Shown here: positions 51,366 through 60,838 of the stretch, one piece after another
How the letters are laid out: every line of letters begins with the position of its first letter
How positions within the stretch are numbered: the stretch's first letter is position 1
Origin: Bdellovibrionaceae bacterium UBA1609
GTDB lineage: Bacteria > Bdellovibrionota > Bdellovibrionia > Bdellovibrionales > UBA1609
Assembly (NCBI GenBank): GCA_002321895.1
Contig: DCMZ01000016.1
Location: 93,942 to 157,941, forward strand
DNA length: 64,000 bases
Reading direction: 5' to 3'
Made by a program: the position numbers and the translations under genes
The notes under the pieces: generated by a model
What the model saw: the letters and a program-made list of their open reading frames with translations, nothing else
Told to the model about the DNA's origin: nothing
Databases searched by the model: none

Positions 51366-52588
51366 TGTTTAAACTTTGGTTGGCTTGGCGCTATTTAACC
51401 TCCAGGCAAAATCGATTTAGCTTAACTTCGAGTCTCGGAGTGATTGGGTTGTCCATTGGTGTGGCAAGTTTATTCGTTTCTATGGCCGTGGTGAGTGGCT
51501 ACGAAACCACCTTGAAACAAAATATCATAGATGTCTCTGGTCATTTGCTTGTGATTAAACGTCGAGCTGAATCTCAAGATATGGAATTGATTAGGGAAGA
51601 ACTGGGTGGTCAGATCAAAGAGCCTTTTGAGTTGTCGCCATACATTTGGTTGGAGGGACTCATAGCCCATGGAGGAGCCTTAACTGGGATCTTTTTAGAG
51701 GGCGCCGTACATGAGGAACTCAACAAAGTTTTGAATATAGAACATAGAATTGTTGAGGGAGCTTTTAATTTAGAGACACAGGGGAGTGTTCCTGGAGCTA
51801 TTATTGGAAAGGGGCTTGCTCAAAGATTTAAATTGTCAGTGGGGGATGAGTTTAAAGTCGTGATTCCCTTCGCTGCGGAATTACAAACGGGAAGCTTTCA
51901 GCGTAAAATTAAAACATTCCAAGTGACCGGAGTGTTGGAACTCGGGCGACATGAGTATAACCAACGGTACATCATGACAGAAATGAGTGTGGCCAAATCT
52001 CTTTTGGAAAATCCTGAGCGCATCTCCGGTGTAAGGGTGGCTTTGCAGAATGAAGACAATGCTGATGCCTATAAACAAAATATAAATACGCATTTGGGTT
52101 ACCCGTATTGGGCTAAATCCTGGAGGGATCATGAGCGAAATATTTTTCGTGCCGTTCAATTAGAGAAATTCGTAATTTTCTTAGTGATCTTTATAATGGT
52201 TATAGCGGCCTGCTTTAATATTTCGAGTACTCTTTATGTGAGCGTATTTCGACGATATGCCGATATAAGTATTTTTAAATCTATGGGTTTTAGTGGCAGA
52301 CAGGTGACATACCTGTTTTCTTTGCAGGGGCTTCTGATTGGTTTTATTGGCTCCATAGCCGGGTTGATTTTGGGACTTATTCTATGTAGCTTATTTCTGC
52401 TTCTCCAGACTTGGTTTCCATTGATTCCAAGTGAAACCTATAGAGTGTCTTTTATTTCTGTTGATTTTCGGTGGGAAGATATATGCCTGATAGTTGGGTC
52501 CAGTATGATTATTTGTTTTTTTGCGACGTTATTTCCCGCATTGCGTGGGGCTCGTCTCAATCCGGTGGAAGGTCTACGTTATGAATAG
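51365..52588 (+). CDS. lolC: Lipoprotein-releasing ABC transporter permease (LolC/LolE family)
   Basis: 407 residues from a GTG at the prfB stop. One N-terminal hydrophobic segment, a large periplasmic domain (about 50-270), then three hydrophobic segments: the LolC/E and FtsX-like layout. Opening FKLWLAWRYLTSRQNRFSL and later SIFKSMGFSGRQV are typical. It takes lipoproteins out of the inner membrane for transfer to the outer one. A single permease gene here suggests a LolF-like homodimer. lolD overlaps its end by 8 bases. Confidence 0.9.
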   Translation: MFKLWLAWRYLTSRQNRFSLTSSLGVIGLSIGVASLFVSMAVVSGYETTLKQNIIDVSGHLLVIKRRAESQDMELIREELGGQIKEPFELSPYIWLEGLIAHGGALTGIFLEGAVHEELNKVLNIEHRIVEGAFNLETQGSVPGAIIGKGLAQRFKLSVGDEFKVVIPFAAELQTGSFQRKIKTFQVTGVLELGRHEYNQRYIMTEMSVAKSLLENPERISGVRVALQNEDNADAYKQNINTHLGYPYWAKSWRDHERNIFRAVQLEKFVIFLVIFIMVIAACFNISSTLYVSVFRRYADISIFKSMGFSGRQVTYLFSLQGLLIGFIGSIAGLILGLILCSLFLLLQTWFPLIPSETYRVSFISVDFRWEDICLIVGSSMIICFFATLFPALRGARLNPVEGLRYE

Positions 52589-53255
52589 TGTGATTTTACA
52601 GGCGCGAAATATCACAAAAAACTATATGCAAGGGTCGACTCAGCTAGAAATCCTTAAGGGAATTGATTTGGAAGTCGGCGAAGGAGAGGATCTATGCATT
52701 GTGGGAGCCTCCGGCGCTGGTAAAAGTACTTTGATGCATTTACTCGGGACATTGGATCGTCCGACTTCTGGAGATGTATTATTTAGAGGTCAAAACTTGT
52801 TTCAAAAGAACGAAGATCAATTGTCCGAATTTAGAAATCGAAACATGGGCTTTGTCTTTCAATTTCATCACCTTCTCAGTGAATTTACCGCTCTGGAAAA
52901 CGTAATGATGCCGGCGCGGATAGGTAACGATTCCATTGGAAAGGCTAAAGAAAAAGCCCTCACTTTGTTGGATAAAATGAGTCTATCACATCGATCGCAT
53001 CATTATCCTTCAGAGCTTAGCGGTGGGGAGCAGCAGCGAGTGGCCATAGCCAGAGCCCTTATGAATAATCCCGATGTTCTATTTGCTGATGAGCCTACTG
53101 GTAACTTGGATTCCAAAACCTCTAGTATGATTCAGGATCTCTTTTTTCAACTCAAAGAGGAGTTTTCACTGACATTGGTGGCTGTGACTCACGACACACA
53201 TTTTGCTCAAAGTTTCACCAGAACTTTGCGGATGGAAGATGGTCATTGGGTATAA
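52581..53255 (+). CDS. lolD: Lipoprotein-releasing ABC transporter ATPase
   Basis: 224 residues from the ATG at 52581 behind GGAAGG, inside the end of lolC. Walker A GASGAGKST, Q-loop FVFQFHHLLSEFTALENV, signature LSGGEQQRVAIARAL, Walker B VLFADEPTGNLD and the H-loop VTHD. It powers lipoprotein release with the permease encoded just upstream. Confidence 0.95.
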   Translation: MNSVILQARNITKNYMQGSTQLEILKGIDLEVGEGEDLCIVGASGAGKSTLMHLLGTLDRPTSGDVLFRGQNLFQKNEDQLSEFRNRNMGFVFQFHHLLSEFTALENVMMPARIGNDSIGKAKEKALTLLDKMSLSHRSHHYPSELSGGEQQRVAIARALMNNPDVLFADEPTGNLDSKTSSMIQDLFFQLKEEFSLTLVAVTHDTHFAQSFTRTLRMEDGHWV

Positions 53256-53488
53256 TAACGCATATATGCTTTGATCTCTCCCGAGTTTGGTTTTTTAAGC
53301 TTATCGAATTGTTATAGAATTCAATAACTTACAAAGTGAAGCAGGGCGCTAAATTGAAGGCAAAATCAGCAGGTTAAAGTCTTTTTTAGTGCTCTTTATA
53401 ACGGGTCATTTTCTTTACAAAGGTCTAGATTCGGATTACCCTACATTCTTTGAATTTAAGTGCTTTAAAATATTAAGGAATTTCACCA
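53256..53488. other. Gene-free region before bamA
   Basis: 233 bases with no supported gene, terminator or clear promoter boxes. It probably contains the bamA promoter, since the earlier operon ends at lolD. Confidence 0.4.
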
Positions 53489-55834
53489 TTGAGCGTTCAC
53501 TTCATTAAGTTCTTAACACTATCCTTGATTGTTTGCGGATTCTGCATTTTTCCATCAACTCCTGGTGCTTTGGCCCAATCTTCTGGCGTGGTTAAAAAAG
53601 TAACCATTCAGGGCAATAAAAAAATTGAGACACCAGCCATACTTGAGAAATTAATTTCAAAAGAAGGCGAGGCCTACGCCGGAAGTAAAATTAAAGAAGA
53701 CGTTCGCTCCCTGTTTGCAACAGACTACTTTTACAACGTGGTTGTGGATCGAAAATCCGTGGCGGGTGGCTACGAGTTGGTTTACACCGTCGAAGAGAAA
53801 CCTTCGATCCTAGAAATTTTTTATGATGGGAACTCAGAGATCGACGATGATGAGCTTGCTGAGACCACAGGGCTAAAAGTTTACGAAATATTAGACGTGG
53901 GTCGTATCAATGATTCCGTTGAAAAAATTCAAAAGTTGTACGAAGAGCAAGGCTTTTTCCTAGCTCGAGTGAGTTACAATGTTGAGCCCATCAATGAGAG
54001 TGGTGGAGTTCGTCTACGTTTCAAAATCAACGAAAGCGAGAAAGTACAAGTTAAGCAAATTCGCATTCTGGGCAATCACAATCTTGCCGACGACAAGTTA
54101 AAGTCGTTAATGCGAACCCAAGAAGGTGGATTCTTTAGCTTTATTGGCTCTGATGGTGCTTATCAACAGGATGTGTTTGATCAAGATGTTCGTCTATTGA
54201 GTTTTCTCTATTTCAACGAAGGTTATGTCCAGGTAAAAATTGACCGACCTCAAGTGGCGGTGACTCCGGATAAAAAGAGTATTTACATCACTATCCGAAT
54301 TGAAGAAGGACAACAGTTTAATGTGGGTGAGATCGACTTCGCCGGTGACTTGTTATTCGATACCAGCGAACTAGAAGAAGGCACCACTTTAAAAACAGGT
54401 GAATTATTTGTATCCGAGAGTTTACAAAGAGACCTTCGAACATTACAGGCCAAGTATGGCGACTTGGGTTATGCCTTCGCCAACGTGATTCCTCGAACTC
54501 GAGTGAAAGAAAAAGATCGTCTGGTGGATATCACTTATGAAATCGACAAGGGTCAGAAAGTTTACATTGGAAATATCAATGTAACGGGAAACAGTCGCAC
54601 ACGTGATAAAGTGGTACGACGAGAATTGAAAATTGTTGAAGGTGAGCTTTATCATGAAACTCGAAAGCGGGAGTCCGAAGAGAGTGTTCAGCGTCTAGGA
54701 TTCTTTGAGACCGTATCCTTTAATACGAGCAGTCCGGATGGTAAGCCGGATGTGATCGACATTGATATCAACGTCAAAGAACGTAACACGGGAACCATTC
54801 AGTTAGGTGCTGGATATAGCAGTTATTCTAAGTTTGTAGTGAATGGACAAGTGAATCAAATGAACTTGTTTGGTTTGGGGCAAAAGCTCGGAGCCTCCAT
54901 TAACTTCAGTGAAAAAGAATCCAACTATAATTTAAACTGGACGGACCCTTATTTTCGCGACACCAAATGGTCATTTGGATTTGATGTTTATCAGCTGAGC
55001 CAATCCCGGACGGAGTACGAGCAGGAGAAAAAGGGGGGCGCACTGCGAGTGGGTTATCCTTTAGCTCCTTATCTCTACGGATATATTAGATATAAGTATG
55101 ATATCAGTGATATTGCCTTGGATGATGATTCTGACTCTAGTCTTTTTGATGTGGATACTGTGAACGGGATCACCAGTTCTATTACTCTCACGGCTCAATA
55201 CGATAAGCGAAACGATCGGTTCGCGCCGTCTAAGGGAATTTTTACTCAGCTGTCTTTGGAGTACGCTGGTCTGGGTGGAGATAAAGACTATACTAAAGGA
55301 ACGGCCACTTTTCGCTATTACCAAAAGGTGTTTTGGGAACTGGTTTGGCGGAATAACCTATCTTATGGCTTTGTAGCACCTAACCAGAGTGGCGATGATG
55401 TGCCTTTTAACGAATTGTTTTTATTGGGTGGTGCCAACACTCTTCGTGGGTATCAGTTTTTTACTGTGGGTAAACGGAAATACTCTCCAGAAAAGGCTGC
55501 CGATATTGCTGTGACTACACCAGGCTTAACCGCTGAGGAGCAGGATAAACTCTCTCGCGTTCCTTTTGGGGGTCGTCAGCAGTTGTTTTACAATTTGGAA
55601 TTTCAGTTCCCACTGGTGGATGAAGCCGGCATTAAGGGCGTGGTGTTTTACGATATTGGATATGCCGACGATGTATTGCGATTAGAAGATTTTAAAAGTA
55701 ACTTTGGTTTTGGTTTTCGATGGTTTTCCCCCATTGGTCCTTTGCGATTTGAGTGGGGTGTGCCGATCGATCCAGACAAAGACTACGGTGAAGATGATAT
55801 ATTCTTCCAGTTTGCCGTGGGTACACCATTTTAA
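53489..55834 (+). CDS. bamA: Outer membrane protein assembly factor BamA
   Basis: 781 residues from a TTG nine bases after AAGGA, with a signal peptide (LIVCGFCIFP... ALAQ). Five POTRA domains occupy about 33-440 (first KKVTIQGNKKIETPAILEKL). The Omp85 barrel follows, with the conserved RGYQFFTVG motif of loop 6 (LLGGANTLRGYQF) and a C-terminal FFQFAVGTPF ending in phenylalanine. It inserts outer-membrane proteins. It heads the run to skp, fabZ, lpxA. Confidence 0.97.
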   Translation: MSVHFIKFLTLSLIVCGFCIFPSTPGALAQSSGVVKKVTIQGNKKIETPAILEKLISKEGEAYAGSKIKEDVRSLFATDYFYNVVVDRKSVAGGYELVYTVEEKPSILEIFYDGNSEIDDDELAETTGLKVYEILDVGRINDSVEKIQKLYEEQGFFLARVSYNVEPINESGGVRLRFKINESEKVQVKQIRILGNHNLADDKLKSLMRTQEGGFFSFIGSDGAYQQDVFDQDVRLLSFLYFNEGYVQVKIDRPQVAVTPDKKSIYITIRIEEGQQFNVGEIDFAGDLLFDTSELEEGTTLKTGELFVSESLQRDLRTLQAKYGDLGYAFANVIPRTRVKEKDRLVDITYEIDKGQKVYIGNINVTGNSRTRDKVVRRELKIVEGELYHETRKRESEESVQRLGFFETVSFNTSSPDGKPDVIDIDINVKERNTGTIQLGAGYSSYSKFVVNGQVNQMNLFGLGQKLGASINFSEKESNYNLNWTDPYFRDTKWSFGFDVYQLSQSRTEYEQEKKGGALRVGYPLAPYLYGYIRYKYDISDIALDDDSDSSLFDVDTVNGITSSITLTAQYDKRNDRFAPSKGIFTQLSLEYAGLGGDKDYTKGTATFRYYQKVFWELVWRNNLSYGFVAPNQSGDDVPFNELFLLGGANTLRGYQFFTVGKRKYSPEKAADIAVTTPGLTAEEQDKLSRVPFGGRQQLFYNLEFQFPLVDEAGIKGVVFYDIGYADDVLRLEDFKSNFGFGFRWFSPIGPLRFEWGVPIDPDKDYGEDDIFFQFAVGTPF

Positions 55835-55864
55835 ACGAAGTATTTAATTAACAAGGAGATGTTC

Positions 55865-56377
55865 ATGAAATTATTAACACTATTTGCGGCCATTCTGTTT
55901 GCTGGATTATCGGTTGTAGCTGCTGAACCTAAATTTGGTGTGGTGGATATGCAAAAAGCGATTTTAGCAACAAAAGCAGGTAAATCCGCACAAGCCACTA
56001 TGAAAAGCGAAATTGATAAGAGAAAAAAGAAAATCGATAAAATGCGGTCCGATTTTGAGACTATGCAAAAGGATTTTCAAAAGAAAAGCATCGCATGGTC
56101 TGACGACTTAAAGGCGCAGAAAGCCGGTGAGCTTCAAAGAGAAGGCATGAAGATCCAAGAAGAAATGTATAAAAATCAGCAGGAACTTCAGCGAAAAGAG
56201 TTGTCTTTGAAGAAGCCAATTATAGATACGCTTCGTGCTTCCATTTCAAAAGTGGCAGAACGCGGTAAATACACAATGATTTTGGAAGGCGCAGAGGACA
56301 AAGTGCTTTATGTTTCCAAGTCGAATGATATCACTGATGAAGTGGTTAAAGAGTTTGAAAAAATAAATAAGAAGTAA
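55865..56377 (+). CDS. skp: Periplasmic chaperone Skp/OmpH
   Basis: 170 residues from the ATG at 55865, six bases after AAGGAG. Signal peptide ends VVAAEP. The mature protein starts KFGVVDMQKAI and is a long charged coiled coil, the tentacle form of Skp. It carries unfolded outer-membrane proteins to BamA, whose gene is 30 bases upstream. Confidence 0.92.
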   Translation: MKLLTLFAAILFAGLSVVAAEPKFGVVDMQKAILATKAGKSAQATMKSEIDKRKKKIDKMRSDFETMQKDFQKKSIAWSDDLKAQKAGELQREGMKIQEEMYKNQQELQRKELSLKKPIIDTLRASISKVAERGKYTMILEGAEDKVLYVSKSNDITDEVVKEFEKINKK

Positions 56378-56397
56378 TTTTTTAAATAAACATTTCG

Positions 56398-56424
56398 ATG
56401 CCGCCTTATATTTTATGGCGGCAT
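56398..56424 (+). terminator. Hairpin between skp and fabZ (attenuator-like)
   Basis: ATGCCGCC and GGCGGCAT form an 8-bp stem with an 11-base loop, 20 bases after the skp stop. It has no T-run after it (TGTTACG), so it may only reduce read-through or protect skp mRNA. Confidence 0.5.
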
Positions 56425-56448
56425 TGTTACGTCCAATGAGAGTAAGTC

Positions 56449-56931
56449 ATGACTAAACCGGTAGATCTGAAAGTTCCACTTTCAGTGAATCAAGTAAAAA
56501 AGATGTTACCACAACGCTACCCCTTTTTAATGGTGGATAGAGTGATCGAAGTGGTTCCTTCAGCATCCCAAGACGGCTTCACAGGTCGAAAGGTAGTGAT
56601 TCAAAAAAACGTATCTGTGAATGAACCCTATTTCAATGGTCACTTTCCTGATTATCCACTTTTACCAGGTGTGATGCAGGTGGAGGGGATGGCTCAAGCC
56701 TGTGCTGTTTGCAGTTATACAGGAAAAAATGAAGGGCAAGAGATGGTGATTACTGGAATCAACAAGGCTCGATTTCGTCGCCCTGTTGTCCCGGGTGATA
56801 TTTTGAAAATTGAAGCTACCATTATCCGTTATAGAAGCAAGATTGCGATCTTCCACTGCATAGCTATGGTAGACGGAGAGGTGGTCTCTGAAGCGGAAAT
56901 CATGGCATCTAGTGCCCAAACGAGTGAGTGA
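56449..56931 (+). CDS. fabZ: 3-hydroxyacyl-ACP dehydratase FabZ
   Basis: 160 residues. Hot-dog-fold enzyme that dehydrates 3-hydroxyacyl-ACP in fatty-acid elongation. Catalytic text: VNEPYFNGHFPDYPLLPGVM (His) and VEGMAQACAV (Glu), with MLPQRYPFLMVDRV at the start. Its place before lpxA balances fatty-acid and lipid A synthesis, which compete for the same 3-hydroxyacyl-ACP. Confidence 0.96.
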   Translation: MTKPVDLKVPLSVNQVKKMLPQRYPFLMVDRVIEVVPSASQDGFTGRKVVIQKNVSVNEPYFNGHFPDYPLLPGVMQVEGMAQACAVCSYTGKNEGQEMVITGINKARFRRPVVPGDILKIEATIIRYRSKIAIFHCIAMVDGEVVSEAEIMASSAQTSE

Positions 56932-56935
56932 TAGA

Positions 56936-57718
56936 ATGGCAATACATAATACAGCAATAGTTGATTCTCGTGCTGAAATATCTCCAGATGTAGAAATAGG
57001 TCCTTACAGTGTGATTAAAGGCGCTGTAAAAATTGATTCGGGTACAAAGATTGATTCTCATGTCTCTATTGGCCATGAATATGGAATTGTAGAGATTGGG
57101 AAAGATAATATTATCCATCAAGGCGCTGTTGTGGGTGGTCCGCCACAAGATTTGGCCTATAAAAATGAGAAGACCAAACTTATCGTTGGAAATAGCAATA
57201 ACATCCGTGAGTTCGTCACTCTTAATCTTGGTACAACAAAAGATAAGGGTGAGACTGTTATTGGAAATGACAATCTTTTGATGGCCTATGTTCATGTGGC
57301 CCATGATTGTGTCCTTCATAATAAAATTGTAATAGCGAACTCTGGGCAGCTCGCTGGTCATGTTGAAATTGAAGATCACGCTGTTATCGGCGGTTGCGTT
57401 GGGATATCTCAATTCGTGAAGTTGGGTAAGTTTTGTTATATTGGTGGTAGTTCCAATATTAATAAGGATGTATTGCCGTTTTCCATTGCCGAAGGCACTT
57501 GGGCTGTTGTTCGTGCCACCAATAAAGTAGGTCTCACTCGAGCGGGGTTCGAAAAGGATGAGGTGTCCAACATCCATAAAGCCATTCGTATGGTGATTAA
57601 AGGTGGTCGTACTATCGAAGAAGCTGTGGAAACCATACGCGCAGAATGTACCCCCTCTGATAATATAGATTATTTGATTCATTTTATAGAAAACTCAAAA
57701 AAGGGATTGGCGAGATAA
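56936..57718 (+). CDS. lpxA: UDP-N-acetylglucosamine acyltransferase LpxA
   Basis: 260 residues from the ATG at 56936, 4 bases after the fabZ stop. Adds the first 3-hydroxyacyl chain in lipid A synthesis. Left-handed beta-helix hexapeptide repeats ([IV]GxxxxI) run from about 10 to 190; the catalytic histidine is in AYVHVAHDC, and HAVIGGCVGISQFVKLG is present. A helical C-terminal end follows. The next gene starts at the next base. Confidence 0.96.
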   Translation: MAIHNTAIVDSRAEISPDVEIGPYSVIKGAVKIDSGTKIDSHVSIGHEYGIVEIGKDNIIHQGAVVGGPPQDLAYKNEKTKLIVGNSNNIREFVTLNLGTTKDKGETVIGNDNLLMAYVHVAHDCVLHNKIVIANSGQLAGHVEIEDHAVIGGCVGISQFVKLGKFCYIGGSSNINKDVLPFSIAEGTWAVVRATNKVGLTRAGFEKDEVSNIHKAIRMVIKGGRTIEEAVETIRAECTPSDNIDYLIHFIENSKKGLAR

Positions 57719-58669
57719 ATGTCTTCTACAAAGCTTTTGAAAACAGCAGTGATCGGAGTGGGTTACCTCGGGCGTTTTCACGCTCAAAAACACAAAGCTC
57801 TTGCCGAGCTCTGTGAGTTGCAAGCTGTGGTAGATGCCAGTTCTGATCGGGCCAAACAAGTGGCAGAGGAATTAGGAGTTGAGGCTGTGGCCGATTACCG
57901 GAGTTTAGCCGGAAAGGTGGACGCGGTAACAGTGGCTTCCACGACCTCTACTCATTTTGAAATTTCAAAGTTTTTCATCGAAAATGGAATTCACGTAAAT
58001 GTTGAAAAGCCAATGACGGTGACCAGTCAAGAGGCCGAAGAGCTTTGTCAGTTAGCAGAGAAACACAATGTAAAGTTGCAAGTGGGTCATATTGAGCGAT
58101 TTAATCCGGCACTCATCGCAGCTCAAGATAAAATTAGAGATCCTCTATTTATAGAAGTGAGTCGATTGGCTGAGTTTAAACCCAGAGGTGTGGATGTAAG
58201 TGTGGTCCTAGATTTGATGATTCATGATCTTGATGTCATTTTGTCTATGGTGAACAGCCCCGTGTCCTCCGTTCAAAGTGTTGGGACGCCGGTAATTACA
58301 GGTACGGATGATATTTGTAATGCTCGAATAGAGTTCGAAAATGGTTGTGTTGCCAACGTAACGGCCAGTCGGGTATCGAAAGAGGGTCAGCGTAAATTTA
58401 GAGTTTTTCAAAAAGACACCTATATGTCTGTAGACTTTGGTGCCGGTGGAGTTTCAGTGATTACGAAAACGGGAGAAGGTATAGATCCTGTGCCTTTAGA
58501 TATTGAAAACTGGAATTTAGAAAAAGGCGACGCCTTACTTGATGAAACTCGATCTTTTTTACAGTCCATTATCAATGATGAGCCATGCGTGGTGACTGGA
58601 AAAGATGGATTACAAGCTCTTCAACTAGCTGAAACGATTATAGCGGCCAATGAGTCAAGAAGAAGGTAA
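57719..58669 (+). CDS. Gfo/Idh/MocA-family oxidoreductase in the lipid A operon
   Basis: 316 residues. NAD-binding start AVIGVGYLGRFHAQKHK, then VEKPMTVTSQEAEEL (the family's EKP with lysine) and GHIERFNPA. It starts at the base after the lpxA stop and overlaps lpxB by 20 bases, so it belongs to lipid A synthesis. GnnA, an oxidoreductase of this family, works with an aminotransferase (GnnB) to make a 3-amino sugar for amide-linked lipid A; no GnnB gene is seen here. It could be GnnA-like or act on another sugar. Confidence 0.85.
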   Translation: MSSTKLLKTAVIGVGYLGRFHAQKHKALAELCELQAVVDASSDRAKQVAEELGVEAVADYRSLAGKVDAVTVASTTSTHFEISKFFIENGIHVNVEKPMTVTSQEAEELCQLAEKHNVKLQVGHIERFNPALIAAQDKIRDPLFIEVSRLAEFKPRGVDVSVVLDLMIHDLDVILSMVNSPVSSVQSVGTPVITGTDDICNARIEFENGCVANVTASRVSKEGQRKFRVFQKDTYMSVDFGAGGVSVITKTGEGIDPVPLDIENWNLEKGDALLDETRSFLQSIINDEPCVVTGKDGLQALQLAETIIAANESRRR

Positions 58670-59813
58670 TATTCTTATAGTTGCCGGTGAGGCATCCAGC
58701 AGTCTTTATGCTTTGAGATTCTTGCAGTCTTTAAAAAAGACTCATCCTAATATTAAATGTTTTGGGGTGGGTTCTCGTGAAATGGAAAAAGAAGGCTTCG
58801 ATTGCATTGGTCGATCTGAAGATATGGCTGTAGTCGGTTTACAAGAGGTTTTAGCTCACTATTCGGATATCAAAAAAGTATTTAATGAACTTATCGAGCA
58901 GGCTCGAAAGAGAAAGCCGAAAGTTATTTTGCTTCTTGATTATCCCGACTTTAATTTAAGATTAGCTAAAAAGTTGAAGCCTCTTGGGATCCCTGTGGTC
59001 TACTACATTTCTCCCCAACTGTGGGCATGGCGGACCGGCCGAATTAAAATTATTCAAAAATATATTGATAAAATGCTTGTGGTGTTTCCCTTTGAAAAGC
59101 CTTTTTACGATGAACATAACGTAGATTGTGAGTTCGTTGGTCATCCTTTATTAGATGAGTTGAGTGAAGATCTGTACGGAGAAGAAGGACGTAAAGAATG
59201 GCGAAATCGCTATGGATTTGTTGATGATGATATTGTATTTGGATTGATGCCAGGGAGTCGTCGGTCTGAATTAAAATTGAATTTAATGGTGCAGATCGAA
59301 GCTGCGGAAAGAGTTCATCAAAAGAATCCAAATATCAAGATCATGTTGGCCATAGCTCCTTCATTTGATCTGTCAGAAATACAAGAGTGGTTGCCTGAGA
59401 ATTTGAATTTTCCTTTGGTTCTAGTTAAGAGAGATCCGTTTGAAATGATCCGTATGTGCGATGTTGTACTTACGGCAAGTGGAACAGCAACTGTGATGGT
59501 AGGTCTTATGCATACAGCGATGGTTGTAATGTATAGGATGAAAAAGCTAACGGCTTGGATAGCCAGGAAGCTCGTAAAAGGTCCAAAGTATTTTGGTATG
59601 GTCAATTTAGTATTAGAAGACGAGGTGGCCAAAGAGTTGTTTCAAGAGAAGGCAACGCCCGAAAATATGGCTAGTGAAATTCAGAACTTACTAGATGATA
59701 ATTTGCGAAAGTCACAACAAGAGAGGCTAAAACAACTTAATGTTAAGTTGGGTAATGCTGGAGCCACCGAACGTGTGGTCGAAGCCATTAAGCCCTATTT
59801 GGAGGAGCATTGA
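58650..59813 (+). CDS. lpxB: Lipid-A-disaccharide synthase LpxB
   Basis: 387 residues. GT19 enzyme that joins UDP-2,3-diacylglucosamine and lipid X. Text: ILIVAGEASSSLYALRF at the start, MAVVGLQEVLAHY, VVYYISPQLWAWRTGRIK, EFVGHPLLDE, LMPGSRRSELKLN and LTASGTATVM. In most LpxB the start is GE.SGD; here it is GEASSS, a small deviation in the substrate loop. Overlaps both neighbours. Confidence 0.95.
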   Translation: MSQEEGNILIVAGEASSSLYALRFLQSLKKTHPNIKCFGVGSREMEKEGFDCIGRSEDMAVVGLQEVLAHYSDIKKVFNELIEQARKRKPKVILLLDYPDFNLRLAKKLKPLGIPVVYYISPQLWAWRTGRIKIIQKYIDKMLVVFPFEKPFYDEHNVDCEFVGHPLLDELSEDLYGEEGRKEWRNRYGFVDDDIVFGLMPGSRRSELKLNLMVQIEAAERVHQKNPNIKIMLAIAPSFDLSEIQEWLPENLNFPLVLVKRDPFEMIRMCDVVLTASGTATVMVGLMHTAMVVMYRMKKLTAWIARKLVKGPKYFGMVNLVLEDEVAKELFQEKATPENMASEIQNLLDDNLRKSQQERLKQLNVKLGNAGATERVVEAIKPYLEEH

Positions 59814-60838
59814 TGCTCTCGACAGTTTTTGGGGCTCTTACAAAATTTAGAAATAAATTATACTCAAGTGAAATCTTAAAGGTAGAGCATCTTCCAGTCC
59901 CCGTGATTGGTGTGGGAAATTTGACCGTGGGTGGAACTGGTAAAACCCCGATGGTGGATTACTTGATCTCTAAATTGATAAAGATGAGTTATGAGCCAGG
60001 AGTGGTTTCACGAGGCTATCGCGGAAAGTATGTCGGATCGGTTGAAGTTCTCTTAGAGGATCCGGATAGCGTACAGGCCTTCGGAGACGAACCTGTTATG
60101 CTTAAGGAAAAGTGGCCTAAGGTACCCATCTTTCTTTCTAAGAAGCGTTACGAGGCGGGACTTGCCCTATTAAATAACTATTCCTCAAATGTACTTATTG
60201 CCGACGATGCCTTTCAACACAGGAGTCTATATCGTGACCTCAACATCGTGTTGTTTGATCTCACTGTTCCTGTTTCGGATTATAAAATACTTCCCTCCGG
60301 AAAACTTAGGGAAAATATCTCAGGGTTGTCGCGAGCAGATGTGGTGGTTTTAAATAAACGAAATATGATGTTTGATGAAGAACTACTTCAATCTAGAGTG
60401 GACTGGATTGAGGCTCGGATAAACAAGTTTGCCCCAAAAGCTATTGTTTTATTCGGCGATTTTGTAATTGATGGGTATCGATCGCTAAAGACGGGTGAGC
60501 TAGTCTCAAATTTGGCGGATCAGAATATTGGCCTAGTTTCTGGCCTGGGAAATCCCCACGGATTTGAGCAACTGATGGTGGGGGCGGGCTTTAATGTGGA
60601 AAAGCATTGGAGCTTTAAAGATCATCATAATTTTACATTAGAAGATTTGCGAGACGTCTTTCGGTCCGCTGAGGGCCGGTCTTTGGTGGTAACCTCAAAA
60701 GATGCTGTTAAATTAAAAAAGCTTGATGGGATAGAATGGGATAATGTTTGGTCTGTAGAGATCACTAGTGAGTTAAAAGATTTTAAGACTGGAACTTTAA
60801 AGGAATTTGATGAAACTCTTAGTCGGCTTTTTAGGTAA
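59813..60838 (+). CDS. lpxK: Tetraacyldisaccharide 4'-kinase LpxK
   Basis: 341 residues from the ATG in TGATG at the lpxB stop, with GGAGGAGC as ribosome binding site. Phosphorylates the 4' position of the lipid A disaccharide. P-loop VGNLTVGGTGKTP, then SRGYRGKY, GDEPVML, IADDAFQHRSLYRDL and the late GLGNPHGFEQL and FKDHHNFT. It overlaps the acyltransferase gene by 29 bases. Confidence 0.95.
   Translation: MLSTVFGALTKFRNKLYSSEILKVEHLPVPVIGVGNLTVGGTGKTPMVDYLISKLIKMSYEPGVVSRGYRGKYVGSVEVLLEDPDSVQAFGDEPVMLKEKWPKVPIFLSKKRYEAGLALLNNYSSNVLIADDAFQHRSLYRDLNIVLFDLTVPVSDYKILPSGKLRENISGLSRADVVVLNKRNMMFDEELLQSRVDWIEARINKFAPKAIVLFGDFVIDGYRSLKTGELVSNLADQNIGLVSGLGNPHGFEQLMVGAGFNVEKHWSFKDHHNFTLEDLRDVFRSAEGRSLVVTSKDAVKLKKLDGIEWDNVWSVEITSELKDFKTGTLKEFDETLSRLFR

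Noticed and set aside
56909..57682. 257-codon minus-strand frame
   Set aside because: Antisense shadow of lpxA, produced by its regular hexapeptide repeats.
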